From assembly GCA_024233675.1 (NCBI GenBank), contig JACKPH010000008.1, forward strand, positions 1 through 58,422: 58,422 nucleotides of DNA, in the 5' to 3' direction. Under the pieces are notes generated by a model. The model was not told where the DNA came from and made no database searches. It was given only the letters and a program-made list of their open reading frames with translations. Shown in pieces: positions 1-7,708 of this stretch. How positions within the stretch are numbered: position 1 is the stretch's first letter; each line of letters begins with the position of its first letter. Origin of the DNA: Thermotogae bacterium. GTDB lineage: Bacteria; Thermotogota; Thermotogae; Petrotogales; Petrotogaceae. The position numbers and the translations under genes are program-made.

Positions 1-868
1 CATATTCCGGAACTATTACAAAGTACTTTTTACCATTGTGTTCAAATTCAACCGTATTTCTTCCCTCATCTTCTGATATAAGTGTTTCATATAATTTTTC
101 ACCCGGTCTTATTCCTATTATTTTTATTTTTGCCTCTTTATCTATTACTCTTACAAGATCAGGCATTTTCATGCTCGGAATCTTAGGTATGAATATCTCT
201 CCTCCCACAGATGTTTCTAATGCTGTTAAAACCATTTCAACAGCATGATCAAGGGTTATCCAGAATCTTGACATTCTTTCATCAGTAACCGGAAATTCTT
301 TTACTCCCTTTTTGTATAAATCCATAAAAAGAGGTACAACACTTCCCCTGCTTCCCACAACATTACCATATCTCACAAGAGAAAAAGATGTTTGTTTTTC
401 ACCGACATAATTATTTGAAGCTATAAATATTTTTTCCATAGCAAGTTTTGTTGATCCGTATAAATTTACAGGATTAACAGCTTTATCAGTAGAAAGAGCT
501 ATTACTTTTTTTACTCCTTTATCCATAGCCGCTTCCGCAATATTCTGAGCTCCGAGAATATTCGTCTTAACAGCTTCAAACGGATTATATTCACAAACAG
601 GTACATGTTTAAGTGCTGCGGCATGTACTACGTAATCAACTCCTTCAAAAGCTCTGTAAAGCCTTTCTTTATCTCTTACATCTCCTATAAAATATCTTAT
701 AGGATATTTATCTTCAGGAAAAGTTTCTCTCATCACATGCTGTTTATATTCATCTCTTGAAAAAACTATTACTTTTTTAGGATTATATCTTTCAAATACT
801 GTTTTTATAAATCTGTTACCAAAACTCCCCGTTCCGCCTGTCACTAAAATTGTTTTGTTATTAAGCAT
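1..868 (-). CDS. pseB: UDP-N-acetylglucosamine 4,6-dehydratase (inverting), 3' end cut by window edge
   Basis: Reading the minus strand from ATG at 868 gives 289 codons open to the window edge; about 40 residues of the usual ~330 are missing. This short-chain dehydrogenase family enzyme starts CMP-pseudaminic acid synthesis by 4,6-dehydration and C5 inversion of UDP-GlcNAc; the sugar decorates flagellins. The sequence shows the NAD(P)-binding motif TGGTGSFG near the N terminus, the GDVRDKERL and AALKHVP motifs, STDKAVNPVNLYGSTK with the Y-x-x-x-K catalytic pair, RYGNVVGSRGSV and IPSMKMPDL, all typical of PseB rather than of the longer CapD/FlaA1 proteins. A clean GGAGG lies 8 nt before the ATG. 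A sigma-28-type promoter stands upstream (905-931), which agrees with a flagellar role. A related short FlaA1-like dehydratase is the only real alternative. Confidence 0.9.
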   Translation of the reverse strand, partial: MLNNKTILVTGGTGSFGNRFIKTVFERYNPKKVIVFSRDEYKQHVMRETFPEDKYPIRYFIGDVRDKERLYRAFEGVDYVVHAAALKHVPVCEYNPFEAVKTNILGAQNIAEAAMDKGVKKVIALSTDKAVNPVNLYGSTKLAMEKIFIASNNYVGEKQTSFSLVRYGNVVGSRGSVVPLFMDLYKKGVKEFPVTDERMSRFWITLDHAVEMVLTALETSVGGEIFIPKIPSMKMPDLVRVIDKEAKIKIIGIRPGEKLYETLISEDEGRNTVEFEHNGKKYFVIVPEY

Positions 869-904
869 ATATATAACCTCCATAAAATTAATATTCTAAA
901 ATAT

Positions 905-931
905 TTATCGACTAATAAAAGTTATTCTTTA
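905..931 (-). promoter_or_regulatory. Sigma-28 (FliA)-type promoter for pseB
   Basis: On the minus strand TAAA (931-928), a 15-nt spacer and GTCGATAA (912-905) match the flagellar sigma consensus TAAA-N15-GCCGATAA at all but one base. The same box and spacer occur before flgM (18018-18044). It lies 37 nt upstream of the pseB start codon. Confidence 0.7.
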
Positions 932-939
932 TCCGATAT
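913..939 (+). promoter_or_regulatory. Possible sigma-28-type promoter for the yjfB-like gene
   Basis: On the plus strand TAAT (913-916), a 15-nt spacer and TCCGATAT (932-939) give a weaker match to TAAA-N15-GCCGATAA. It overlaps the pseB promoter on the other strand almost completely. An extended -10 element (TG at 962-963, TATAAT at 965-970) is an alternative sigma-A start just before the ribosome binding site. Confidence 0.4.
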
Positions 940-991
940 ATATATTATACAACATTTATTATGCTATAATGTTATTACGGAGGTTGATATT

Positions 992-1180
992 ATGGATATC
1001 GCAGCATTATCTATTGGCCTAAGTCAGCTTAAGGTTCAGCAGCAGGTAGGAATATATGCATTAAAAGAAGCTATGAGCGTAGCTACAAATGATTCCTCAA
1101 AACTTTCGGAGATTATGCAGTCTGTTGCCGGGAACGTAAATCCTGAGCATTTGGGAAATAATATCGATATATTAGCATAA
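992..1180 (+). CDS. YjfB-like putative motility protein
   Basis: This 62-residue protein matches the short YjfB family annotated as putative motility protein. The hallmarks are a start with MDIAALS, the SQLKVQQQVGIYALKEAM helix and a Gln/Ser-rich C-terminal part. It has no signal peptide or membrane segment; biochemical function is not established for the family. CGGAGG at 978-983 lies 8 nt before the ATG. It diverges from pseB and shares its promoter zone, so coordinated expression with flagellar genes is plausible. A strong terminator follows at once, making it a single-gene unit. Confidence 0.75.
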   Translation: MDIAALSIGLSQLKVQQQVGIYALKEAMSVATNDSSKLSEIMQSVAGNVNPEHLGNNIDILA

Positions 1181-1216
1181 CAAAAAGAGGATTTTTTAAT
1201 CCTCTTTTTGTTTTTT
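1181..1216 (+). terminator. Intrinsic terminator after yjfB, shared with the convergent lipoprotein gene
   Basis: A perfect 13-bp stem (CAAAAAGAGGATT / AATCCTCTTTTTG) with a 4-nt loop is followed by a T run on the plus strand. The minus-strand gene stops at 1215, so the same hairpin may also end that transcript. Confidence 0.85.
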
Positions 1217-3887
1217 AATTTCCTGTATTCTGATTATTTTTTCTGAATTTAGGCCATTCACCAGCCAAACCGTTGCTTGAAGTGTAAACTGAATAAAGAA
1301 AATTATCAGATGAAAAATATATTGAACCTTCAGATGAAATAGCCGGCGATGAGTATATTTTTCCGGATGTCGGTAATTCCCATTTTTTATTTCCTTTTGA
1401 ATCAACAGCATAAATTTTTCCGTCATAAGAACCTGTGTAAACAATGCCGTCAGCACCTACAACAGGAGAAGTTGTTATTATATTATTTGTTGCAAATGTC
1501 CATTTCTGTATTGCGGTAGCCGTTGCAGAAATATCAAGTGCATAGAGTTTTCCGTCATTTGATCCAAAATATAATGTATTGTTATTATCTATTACAGGAC
1601 TTGATTTTATTATATCTCCTGTTTCAAATTCCCATTTAAATGTAATACTTGCCGGATCAGAAATATCAAGTGCATAAATATTCTTATCATAAGATCCTAT
1701 ATACAGAGTACTACCATCTGAAGAAATGGCCGGACTTGAGGTTATATATCCTCCTGTTGTATATGTACCTTCTAATGTAATACTTCCCGGAGATGAAATA
1801 TTAAGTGCATAAACATTTTTGTCATAAGATGCTGCATACAAAGTATTACCATCAGAAGAAATTACAGGACTTGAGGTTATATAACCACCTGTTTTATATT
1901 CTGCAAGTTTATTTCCTGTACTGGTATCCAAAGCATAAATTTTATTGTCATTAGAACCTATATACAAAGTATTACCTGAAATAACCGGACTTGAATTTAC
2001 ATATCCGCCTGTTGTAAATGTCCATTTTTCTGTTCCGCTGGGATTAACAGCATAGACTTTTTTATCAGAAGAACCGAAATATATTGTTCCGTCAGAAGAA
2101 ACTACAGGACTTGATGTTAACCAGTTATTGGTTTTATATTTCCAGATTATGTTTCCGTTTGAATCCACTGCATAAAGATTTCCGTCATCGGAACCGAAAT
2201 AAACTGTTTTTTCGTCATTTGATAAAGCCGGATTAGAAACTATGTTACTCTGAGCGGAATACTTCCAGTTGACTTCTCCTATTTCTTTATTAGGTGTAGT
2301 TATTGTTCCTGTTGCATAAGAAGAAACAGAAAAATCTTTATAAGCGTAAACTCTGTAAAAATACTGTGTATTCATAAGTAAACCGTTATCTGTAAAACTC
2401 GTAACATTAGAAGCGGTTTCTGTTATTTCCGAATAATTAATATCATCAGTACTTCTTTCGATTTTAAATCCATCCTCATTGTTAGAATTATCTTTCCAAT
2501 CGATTTTTATTTCTGTTTTTGAAAGTGACATCAAAGTAAGTGTAGACGGTGCTGAAATAGTCTCCTGAATTAAAGAAATTGATGCTTCCGCACTATAATT
2601 AGAAATTCCGTAATTATTAAATGTATAAATTCTGTAAGTAAACGTTGAACCGTTCGTAATTTCAGAACTATTATCAGTATATTTTACGGAATTTTCCGGA
2701 AGAGATGCTATCAAAGACCAGTTCCCGGTATCTTTTTTTCTTTCAATTTTATATCCGCTTTCATTTTCTGATTTATCTGTCCAGCTTATTAAAATTTCTA
2801 AAGGCGGTCTTTTGCTTAAACTTATATTTATAGGTGGAAGAGGTATTTCAAGAGGTACAGATTTTTTATAATTATTGGTAAATACCATAAAATCCATTAG
2901 TTCTATTTCTCTTGATCTCTCACTGTCGACAACACAGTAAATATCTTTCCACAGTTCACTGCCTTTTTCGGCAGGACCTATGTCATAAAGCTGATCATAC
3001 ATAATATCCCCGTAAACTGTATTGTAATGTTTTGCAAAATTAATAAAATCTATTAAATCAACATTTTCATCATCATTAAAGTCACCGAGCAGAAAGCTTA
3101 CAGGACTTACAGCAATCTTTCCTGCAGTAAAAGCAGCAGTTATATCAGTACTGGGATCTGTATAACTTTTCAGAGATCCTGAAATATTTATAGGAGTTTC
3201 TCCTCTGAAATTTTTTGTTTTAATATTTACTTTTATTATATTTTCATCCGTAAAATTTTTTGCAGATGTAAATGCAACAGAAAAAGATTTTTCTCCCGAT
3301 AACGAATTATTATCAGAAATAACAAGTCCATCGGAAGTATTTCCTGTTAATTCAATATTTTCAATAGAAAAAAAATCTTCACTGTACTCAATTTTCAGAT
3401 TAAATCCTCCGAGATCATTTATTCCTTTTGCTCTTATCATAAAATAATCATCGGTATTTTCTTTAAAATTTTTATTTTCAACGTATAGACCGTTAGGTTC
3501 TGAACCTCTTAAAGAACCCGAAAAATCTTTTGATTGAGTTTTTGTGCTTATAATAAGATTTTTTAAAGAATTAATATTTTTTAAAGTTATGATTTCTGTA
3601 TCTTTTGGTATTTTTTCTGATTTTACAACGGCAATTATAGTATTTCCGTTTTCTTTTTTATTTATTACCATAAGATCATCGGGAATTTCTATGTCTGAAA
3701 ATTCCCCCCTAAAAGTTATTTCCGCTCCGTAAATATCTTCTGAGTTATATACAGAAAGTACATTTTTGCTTATAATAAAATTTAAACCGTCTGATTTTAA
3801 AGAATCATTTTTTATCTTTGAAACACATCCGGTTAACAGGAAAAAAACAGCTAAAATGATTATAAAAATAAAAACTCTTTTTCTCAT
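1215..3887 (-). CDS. Lipoprotein with cohesin-like, dockerin-like, two FN3 and an eight-repeat beta-propeller domain
   Basis: An 890-residue exported protein. The N terminus is a lipoprotein signal peptide ending in LLTGC (Cys21). About residues 120-265 form a cohesin-like beta-sandwich (GINDLGGFNLKIEYSEDFF). About 270-350 form a dockerin-like pair with EF-hand-type motifs (GDFNDDENVDLIDF and a second IELMDFMVFTNNY). Two fibronectin type III domains follow at about 355-440 and 445-535. The C-terminal 340 residues hold eight PQQ-type repeats of the form SSPVISSDG-LY-GS-D-YALD, giving a probable eight-bladed propeller. It lies 17 nt after a paralogue (3905-5899) with which it shares all but the propeller. 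A surface binding or scaffold role is likely; no catalytic domain is seen. Substrate unknown. Confidence 0.8.
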   Translation of the reverse strand: MRKRVFIFIIILAVFFLLTGCVSKIKNDSLKSDGLNFIISKNVLSVYNSEDIYGAEITFRGEFSDIEIPDDLMVINKKENGNTIIAVVKSEKIPKDTEIITLKNINSLKNLIISTKTQSKDFSGSLRGSEPNGLYVENKNFKENTDDYFMIRAKGINDLGGFNLKIEYSEDFFSIENIELTGNTSDGLVISDNNSLSGEKSFSVAFTSAKNFTDENIIKVNIKTKNFRGETPINISGSLKSYTDPSTDITAAFTAGKIAVSPVSFLLGDFNDDENVDLIDFINFAKHYNTVYGDIMYDQLYDIGPAEKGSELWKDIYCVVDSERSREIELMDFMVFTNNYKKSVPLEIPLPPINISLSKRPPLEILISWTDKSENESGYKIERKKDTGNWSLIASLPENSVKYTDNSSEITNGSTFTYRIYTFNNYGISNYSAEASISLIQETISAPSTLTLMSLSKTEIKIDWKDNSNNEDGFKIERSTDDINYSEITETASNVTSFTDNGLLMNTQYFYRVYAYKDFSVSSYATGTITTPNKEIGEVNWKYSAQSNIVSNPALSNDEKTVYFGSDDGNLYAVDSNGNIIWKYKTNNWLTSSPVVSSDGTIYFGSSDKKVYAVNPSGTEKWTFTTGGYVNSSPVISGNTLYIGSNDNKIYALDTSTGNKLAEYKTGGYITSSPVISSDGNTLYAASYDKNVYALNISSPGSITLEGTYTTGGYITSSPAISSDGSTLYIGSYDKNIYALDISDPASITFKWEFETGDIIKSSPVIDNNNTLYFGSNDGKLYALDISATATAIQKWTFATNNIITTSPVVGADGIVYTGSYDGKIYAVDSKGNKKWELPTSGKIYSSPAISSEGSIYFSSDNFLYSVYTSSNGLAGEWPKFRKNNQNTGN

Positions 3888-3904
3888 GATTTTCCTCCCT
3901 AAAA

Positions 3905-5899
3905 TTATTTTATAGTAATAATATTTCCTGAATATTTTATTTGCAGAGAATTCAGTTCTTTATCATAGGCGTATCCTGAAAGATTAACATTTGTTTCTCC
4001 GATCATCTTTTTTGAAATAACATGAATTATATAAATATTTTCTTTATTCTCATTTTTAAAACTACTTTGGAAAGCTGTATCTATTTTTATTTTACCTTCT
4101 GCAGATTTAACAATTGTCATTCCGTTTAAGAAATAGGAATTTAAAACACTGACTCCGTTATTTCCCTTTGAACTGTCAATTTCAAAATAATTACTGTCAT
4201 ATTCAAAAGTTACCGAAGATCCTCCCATTTTAATTATATTTTCCGAATATATATAAATATCTCCGTAACTCTCACTTTCAATTTCAGTATATCCGACAGC
4301 TATTTTTGTTTCTTTAAGATATTTCACTGAAATTTCTTCAGAATATTCAGAATTACCGAATTCGTTATAACCGTATATTCTGTAAAAATATGTTTCTCCT
4401 GATACTAATGTTTCATCTCTGAATTCAACTGTATTTTCAGATAAATCAGCTATTACTGACCATTCTGAATTATTACTCTTTCTTTCAACTTTAAAACCTT
4501 TCTCATTAAGTGAATTATCTTTCCATTTTAAAAGGAAAGCATTTCCCAAATTATCATATGTAAATTCAGACGGAGCTTTTACTGATTTTTCATATGTTTT
4601 CACAGGCAAAGACTCGGTATAATCAGATATTCCTTTTTCGTTATAACAATAAACCCTGTATGCATAAAAAGTATCAGGATTAAGAAAAGTATCTGTGAAT
4701 TCAGCTGAATTTTGAGGTAGATCCGCAATTTCTTTCCACGATGAATCATTTTCTTTTCTTTCAACTTTAAATCCGTTTTCATCAGAAGAATTATCCGTCC
4801 AGAATAACTTTATTTCTGTTGATGATTTTACTTCTGATTTTGCAAATCCGGGTTTTTGTAGAATACTTTCCGGAGTTCTTATATCGTAGTTGTTTGCAAA
4901 TATTCCGAAATCAGCAAGTTTTATCTGATTATCAGGATAAGCTTTACAGTATATATCTTTCCAGATTCCGCTTCCTATATCCGCTGGATATATATCATAT
5001 ATTTTTTCATAATTTTCATTATCAAAATGATTTACAAACATAATAAAATCTTTAAGATCAGAAACAAAATCACCGTTAAAATCACCGAGTAACTTTTTAC
5101 CGCTCACAGAAAATTTTCCTGCTGAAAAAACAGGTAAGGGCTCAAGAATTTTCATTTCTGAGTCCCGTGCTTCACCGAAAACATTTAAATAAAAATCATT
5201 ATCAGTATTTTTTGTTTTTATATATACTTTGTAAACATCTTCATCATATATATCTTTTGATGAACTGAAAACAGTTGATATTTCTATTTTTCCGTCATTC
5301 AATTTAACAATACTTAATTCTCCGGACATTTTACCAAGCATTTCAACTCCGTTATTTCCTTTCGTGGAATCTACAGTGAATAAATCACTGTCATATTCTA
5401 TGCTTAAACTTATTCCAGCTAATCCGTGAATATTTTTACCGTGAACAATTAAAAAGTCATCATCGGAACTGTTAAAGTTTTTACCGGGAATATATATTCC
5501 GTCAGGCAAAATATCCCTTTTATTCCTATAATCAATTTGCTTTTCAGTTTTTACATTAAATATAAGATTTTTAATAGTATCGGTATTTTTGATTTTAAAA
5601 ATTTCACGTCCCTTTTTTATTTTTTCTGATTTCGCAACAGCAATTAAAGTTTTTCCGTTTTCATTTTTAAAAATAAAAAAAAGATCAGAAGGAATTTCAA
5701 AATCCTCTTTGGAAAAATTTCCGTTAAAAATTACTTCAGTTCCGTAAATATTCTCTGAAGTAATTACAGATACTTCCTGATTTTTTAAAACAAATTTCAG
5801 ATCATCCTGTTTTAAAGTGTTGTTTTCAGACCGTGCGATACACCCTGTAAATAAAATAATAATTATAAAAAAATTCAATAAAATAAAAAGTTTTTTCAT
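3905..5899 (-). CDS. Lipoprotein with two cohesin-like domains, dockerin-like motif and two FN3 domains
   Basis: A 664-residue protein with lipoprotein signal peptide ending ILFTGC (Cys20). Order of domains: an N-terminal beta-rich segment, a cohesin-like domain (about 125-265, GIHGLAGISLSIEYDSDLF), a dockerin-like pair (GDFNGDFVSDLKDFIMF and a later IKLADFGIFANNY), two FN3 domains (about 352-440 and 442-530, both with the ENGFKVERK/EKGFKVERK strand), and a second cohesin-like domain at the C terminus (GGSSVTFEYDSNYFEIDSSKGNNGVSVL). The two cohesin-like domains share the phrase SKGNNGV, a sign of internal duplication. It is first in a two-gene unit with 1215-3887. AGGAGG sits just before the ATG, and the leader carries a terminator. 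Ligand and partner are unknown. Confidence 0.78.
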   Translation of the reverse strand: MKKLFILLNFFIIIILFTGCIARSENNTLKQDDLKFVLKNQEVSVITSENIYGTEVIFNGNFSKEDFEIPSDLFFIFKNENGKTLIAVAKSEKIKKGREIFKIKNTDTIKNLIFNVKTEKQIDYRNKRDILPDGIYIPGKNFNSSDDDFLIVHGKNIHGLAGISLSIEYDSDLFTVDSTKGNNGVEMLGKMSGELSIVKLNDGKIEISTVFSSSKDIYDEDVYKVYIKTKNTDNDFYLNVFGEARDSEMKILEPLPVFSAGKFSVSGKKLLGDFNGDFVSDLKDFIMFVNHFDNENYEKIYDIYPADIGSGIWKDIYCKAYPDNQIKLADFGIFANNYDIRTPESILQKPGFAKSEVKSSTEIKLFWTDNSSDENGFKVERKENDSSWKEIADLPQNSAEFTDTFLNPDTFYAYRVYCYNEKGISDYTESLPVKTYEKSVKAPSEFTYDNLGNAFLLKWKDNSLNEKGFKVERKSNNSEWSVIADLSENTVEFRDETLVSGETYFYRIYGYNEFGNSEYSEEISVKYLKETKIAVGYTEIESESYGDIYIYSENIIKMGGSSVTFEYDSNYFEIDSSKGNNGVSVLNSYFLNGMTIVKSAEGKIKIDTAFQSSFKNENKENIYIIHVISKKMIGETNVNLSGYAYDKELNSLQIKYSGNIITIK

Positions 5900-5916
5900 A
5901 ATTTCCTCCTATTTAA

Positions 5917-5968
5917 TAAAAAAAACACTAAAAGAAACACAATAAATTTTGTGTTCTGCCAGTGTTTT
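5917..5968 (-). terminator. Leader terminator (candidate attenuator) of the lipoprotein operon
   Basis: On the minus strand AAAACACT (5968-5961) pairs with AGTGTTTT (5930-5923), with an inner AACACAA/TTGTGTT stem, and a T run follows. The structure ends only about 10 nt before the AGGAGG of the next gene and lies downstream of a good promoter (6004-6032), so the lipoprotein transcript must pass through it. A short GTGC/GCAC hairpin precedes it. Confidence 0.6.
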
Positions 5969-6003
5969 ACGTGCGTTATAGCAAGCACTATACTTTTATA
6001 TAT

Positions 6004-6032
6004 ATTATAGCAAAATATTTTTTGTAAATCAA
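6004..6032 (-). promoter_or_regulatory. Sigma-A promoter of the cohesin/dockerin lipoprotein operon
   Basis: Minus strand TTGATT (6032-6027), 17-nt spacer and a perfect TATAAT (6009-6004). The predicted start near 5997 gives a leader of about 98 nt before the ATG at 5899. Confidence 0.7.
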
Positions 6033-6069
6033 GATAAATTAATATATCTTACTAAAAATTTATATATTT

Positions 6070-7641
6070 TTATTTTATTAACTCAAATTTTCCTGTAATT
6101 TCTTTTATCGAATTATAATTAATACCGTAATCCAAAAGCTTATAAAGATTTGATGAAATCCAGTTTATTTTCTGAATAAAAAAATCTTTATTTTTTTTCT
6201 TTTCTATTTCATTTTTACATTTTGAAAGATAATCCGCAACATCATAAATAACTTCTTTTATATCAGGTATCTGACATAACTTTTTATCACTTCCGGCTGA
6301 AAATCCTGATATTTTTTCGGTTATAAATATTTTTTCTTTTATGTTATATCCATACAGTTCACGTATGTGAAGTGCTATAATCTCGGAAATTTCCTCATTT
6401 ATATTAATTTCATAATTACCCGATATATTTTTTATTTTTTCATAAAAATTTTCATTAGTAAATTTATTTTCATTAATTAATTCATAAGCGGTTTCTGTTA
6501 TTTTTTCGGATATTTCTATTACTGAAAATACCTCACTTTTAAATTCTTTATCCTTAAATAAATCATCATTTATAATACTGTTATTAAGCACATTAAAAGC
6601 TGTCTCATATTCATAAAAATTAAACAGACATGAAAAAAATCCGAAAACAGGGTAAAGTTTTATAATCTTTTCATCATCTTCATCCGGTCCGCTTTTTTTC
6701 TGAAAAATACTTTCAGGTAAATATGCATATCCGCAGTTTCTGAGAAGAACTGAATCTTTTACGGTACAAGCGGTATTATAATTAAAATTCATATATTTTG
6801 ATATCATAAGAGCTGTAAGAACATTTTCAAAAGATTTTTTTGCCTTTTCAGAATTTATATTATCTATTGAATTAATTATTCCGGAATAATTAATTCTGTT
6901 AACACGTGATCTTTTCCCGGAAAGACTGTTATAGTTTTCAAAATATAAATCACTTTTCATATCAAAATAATCCTTGTCGTTTATATCTGTATCATTTTTT
7001 TCAAAAAAACCTTTTTTTTCTTTATACTCAAAAGAATATATAAATCTGTCTTTATTTACTATAAGGTTTTTATCTCTTATTTCTTTTTTTGTAATTTTGA
7101 GAAGTCCGTTTAATATTCCGCAGTACAGAAAAACTAATTTATTTGAAATTTTATATCCTTTTATAACTTTAAAAATTATGAAAAGTTTTATATCTTCTTC
7201 TTTTTTTTCTTCATAAAGTTCTATTTTAGAAAAAAGATTTATGGTTTCAAAAAATGATTTAAAATATTTCATAAGACTGTTAATATTTTTAGAATAAAAG
7301 AAAGGTATATCCATGTCTTTCAGAATATCTTCACTTATATTTTCACCTACGGAAAAATAAAGTTTTTCATCAATATCTATATTTTCAAGTATATTCCAAA
7401 AATCATAATTTGAAATAAAATCAAAATATTTTTCTGATTCATCCTCTTTATTTCCGAGATATTTGTTTATATAATAAAATATTTTTGTCCCCGTCATAGG
7501 AATATAATTTACAAAAGATTCGTCAAATTCTCTTATTATATCTTTCTCATAACCGTGAAAAAGTCTTTCTTCATAAAGAACTACCGGATTTTCTTCCGGT
7601 TTTTTTTCAAATATTATATTAAGCTCATCAAACTGTTCCAT
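6070..7641 (-). CDS. Cytosolic protein with a degenerate HD-GYP-like domain
   Basis: A 523-residue protein without signal peptide or membrane segments. Residues about 265-430 resemble the HD-GYP fold: LLRNCGYAYLPESIFQKK (299-316) lines up with the family pattern L-HD-GK-x3-P-x-SI-x-K, and IIKLYPVFG (326-334) with the later HP motif. The metal-binding residues are replaced (HD-GK becomes RNCGY at 301-305, HP becomes YP at 330-331). A cyclic-di-GMP phosphodiesterase activity is therefore unlikely; a binding or regulatory role is possible. The N-terminal 260 residues are not recognised. The gene sits alone between the U32 gene and the lipoprotein operon, with a GGGGGG ribosome binding site. The fold assignment is moderate; function unknown. 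Confidence 0.5.
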   Translation of the reverse strand: MEQFDELNIIFEKKPEENPVVLYEERLFHGYEKDIIREFDESFVNYIPMTGTKIFYYINKYLGNKEDESEKYFDFISNYDFWNILENIDIDEKLYFSVGENISEDILKDMDIPFFYSKNINSLMKYFKSFFETINLFSKIELYEEKKEEDIKLFIIFKVIKGYKISNKLVFLYCGILNGLLKITKKEIRDKNLIVNKDRFIYSFEYKEKKGFFEKNDTDINDKDYFDMKSDLYFENYNSLSGKRSRVNRINYSGIINSIDNINSEKAKKSFENVLTALMISKYMNFNYNTACTVKDSVLLRNCGYAYLPESIFQKKSGPDEDDEKIIKLYPVFGFFSCLFNFYEYETAFNVLNNSIINDDLFKDKEFKSEVFSVIEISEKITETAYELINENKFTNENFYEKIKNISGNYEININEEISEIIALHIRELYGYNIKEKIFITEKISGFSAGSDKKLCQIPDIKEVIYDVADYLSKCKNEIEKKKNKDFFIQKINWISSNLYKLLDYGINYNSIKEITGKFELIK

Positions 7642-7708
7642 ATTCCCCCCCTGAGTAAATTAAATAAATTCGAAAAAACTTTTTCACATATATTTTATCA
7701 TATTATTA

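Noticed and set aside
1215..5899. Cellulosome scaffoldin system
   Set aside because: Cohesin-like and dockerin-like modules are present, but there are no enzymes, carbohydrate-binding modules or separate dockerin partners in the window.
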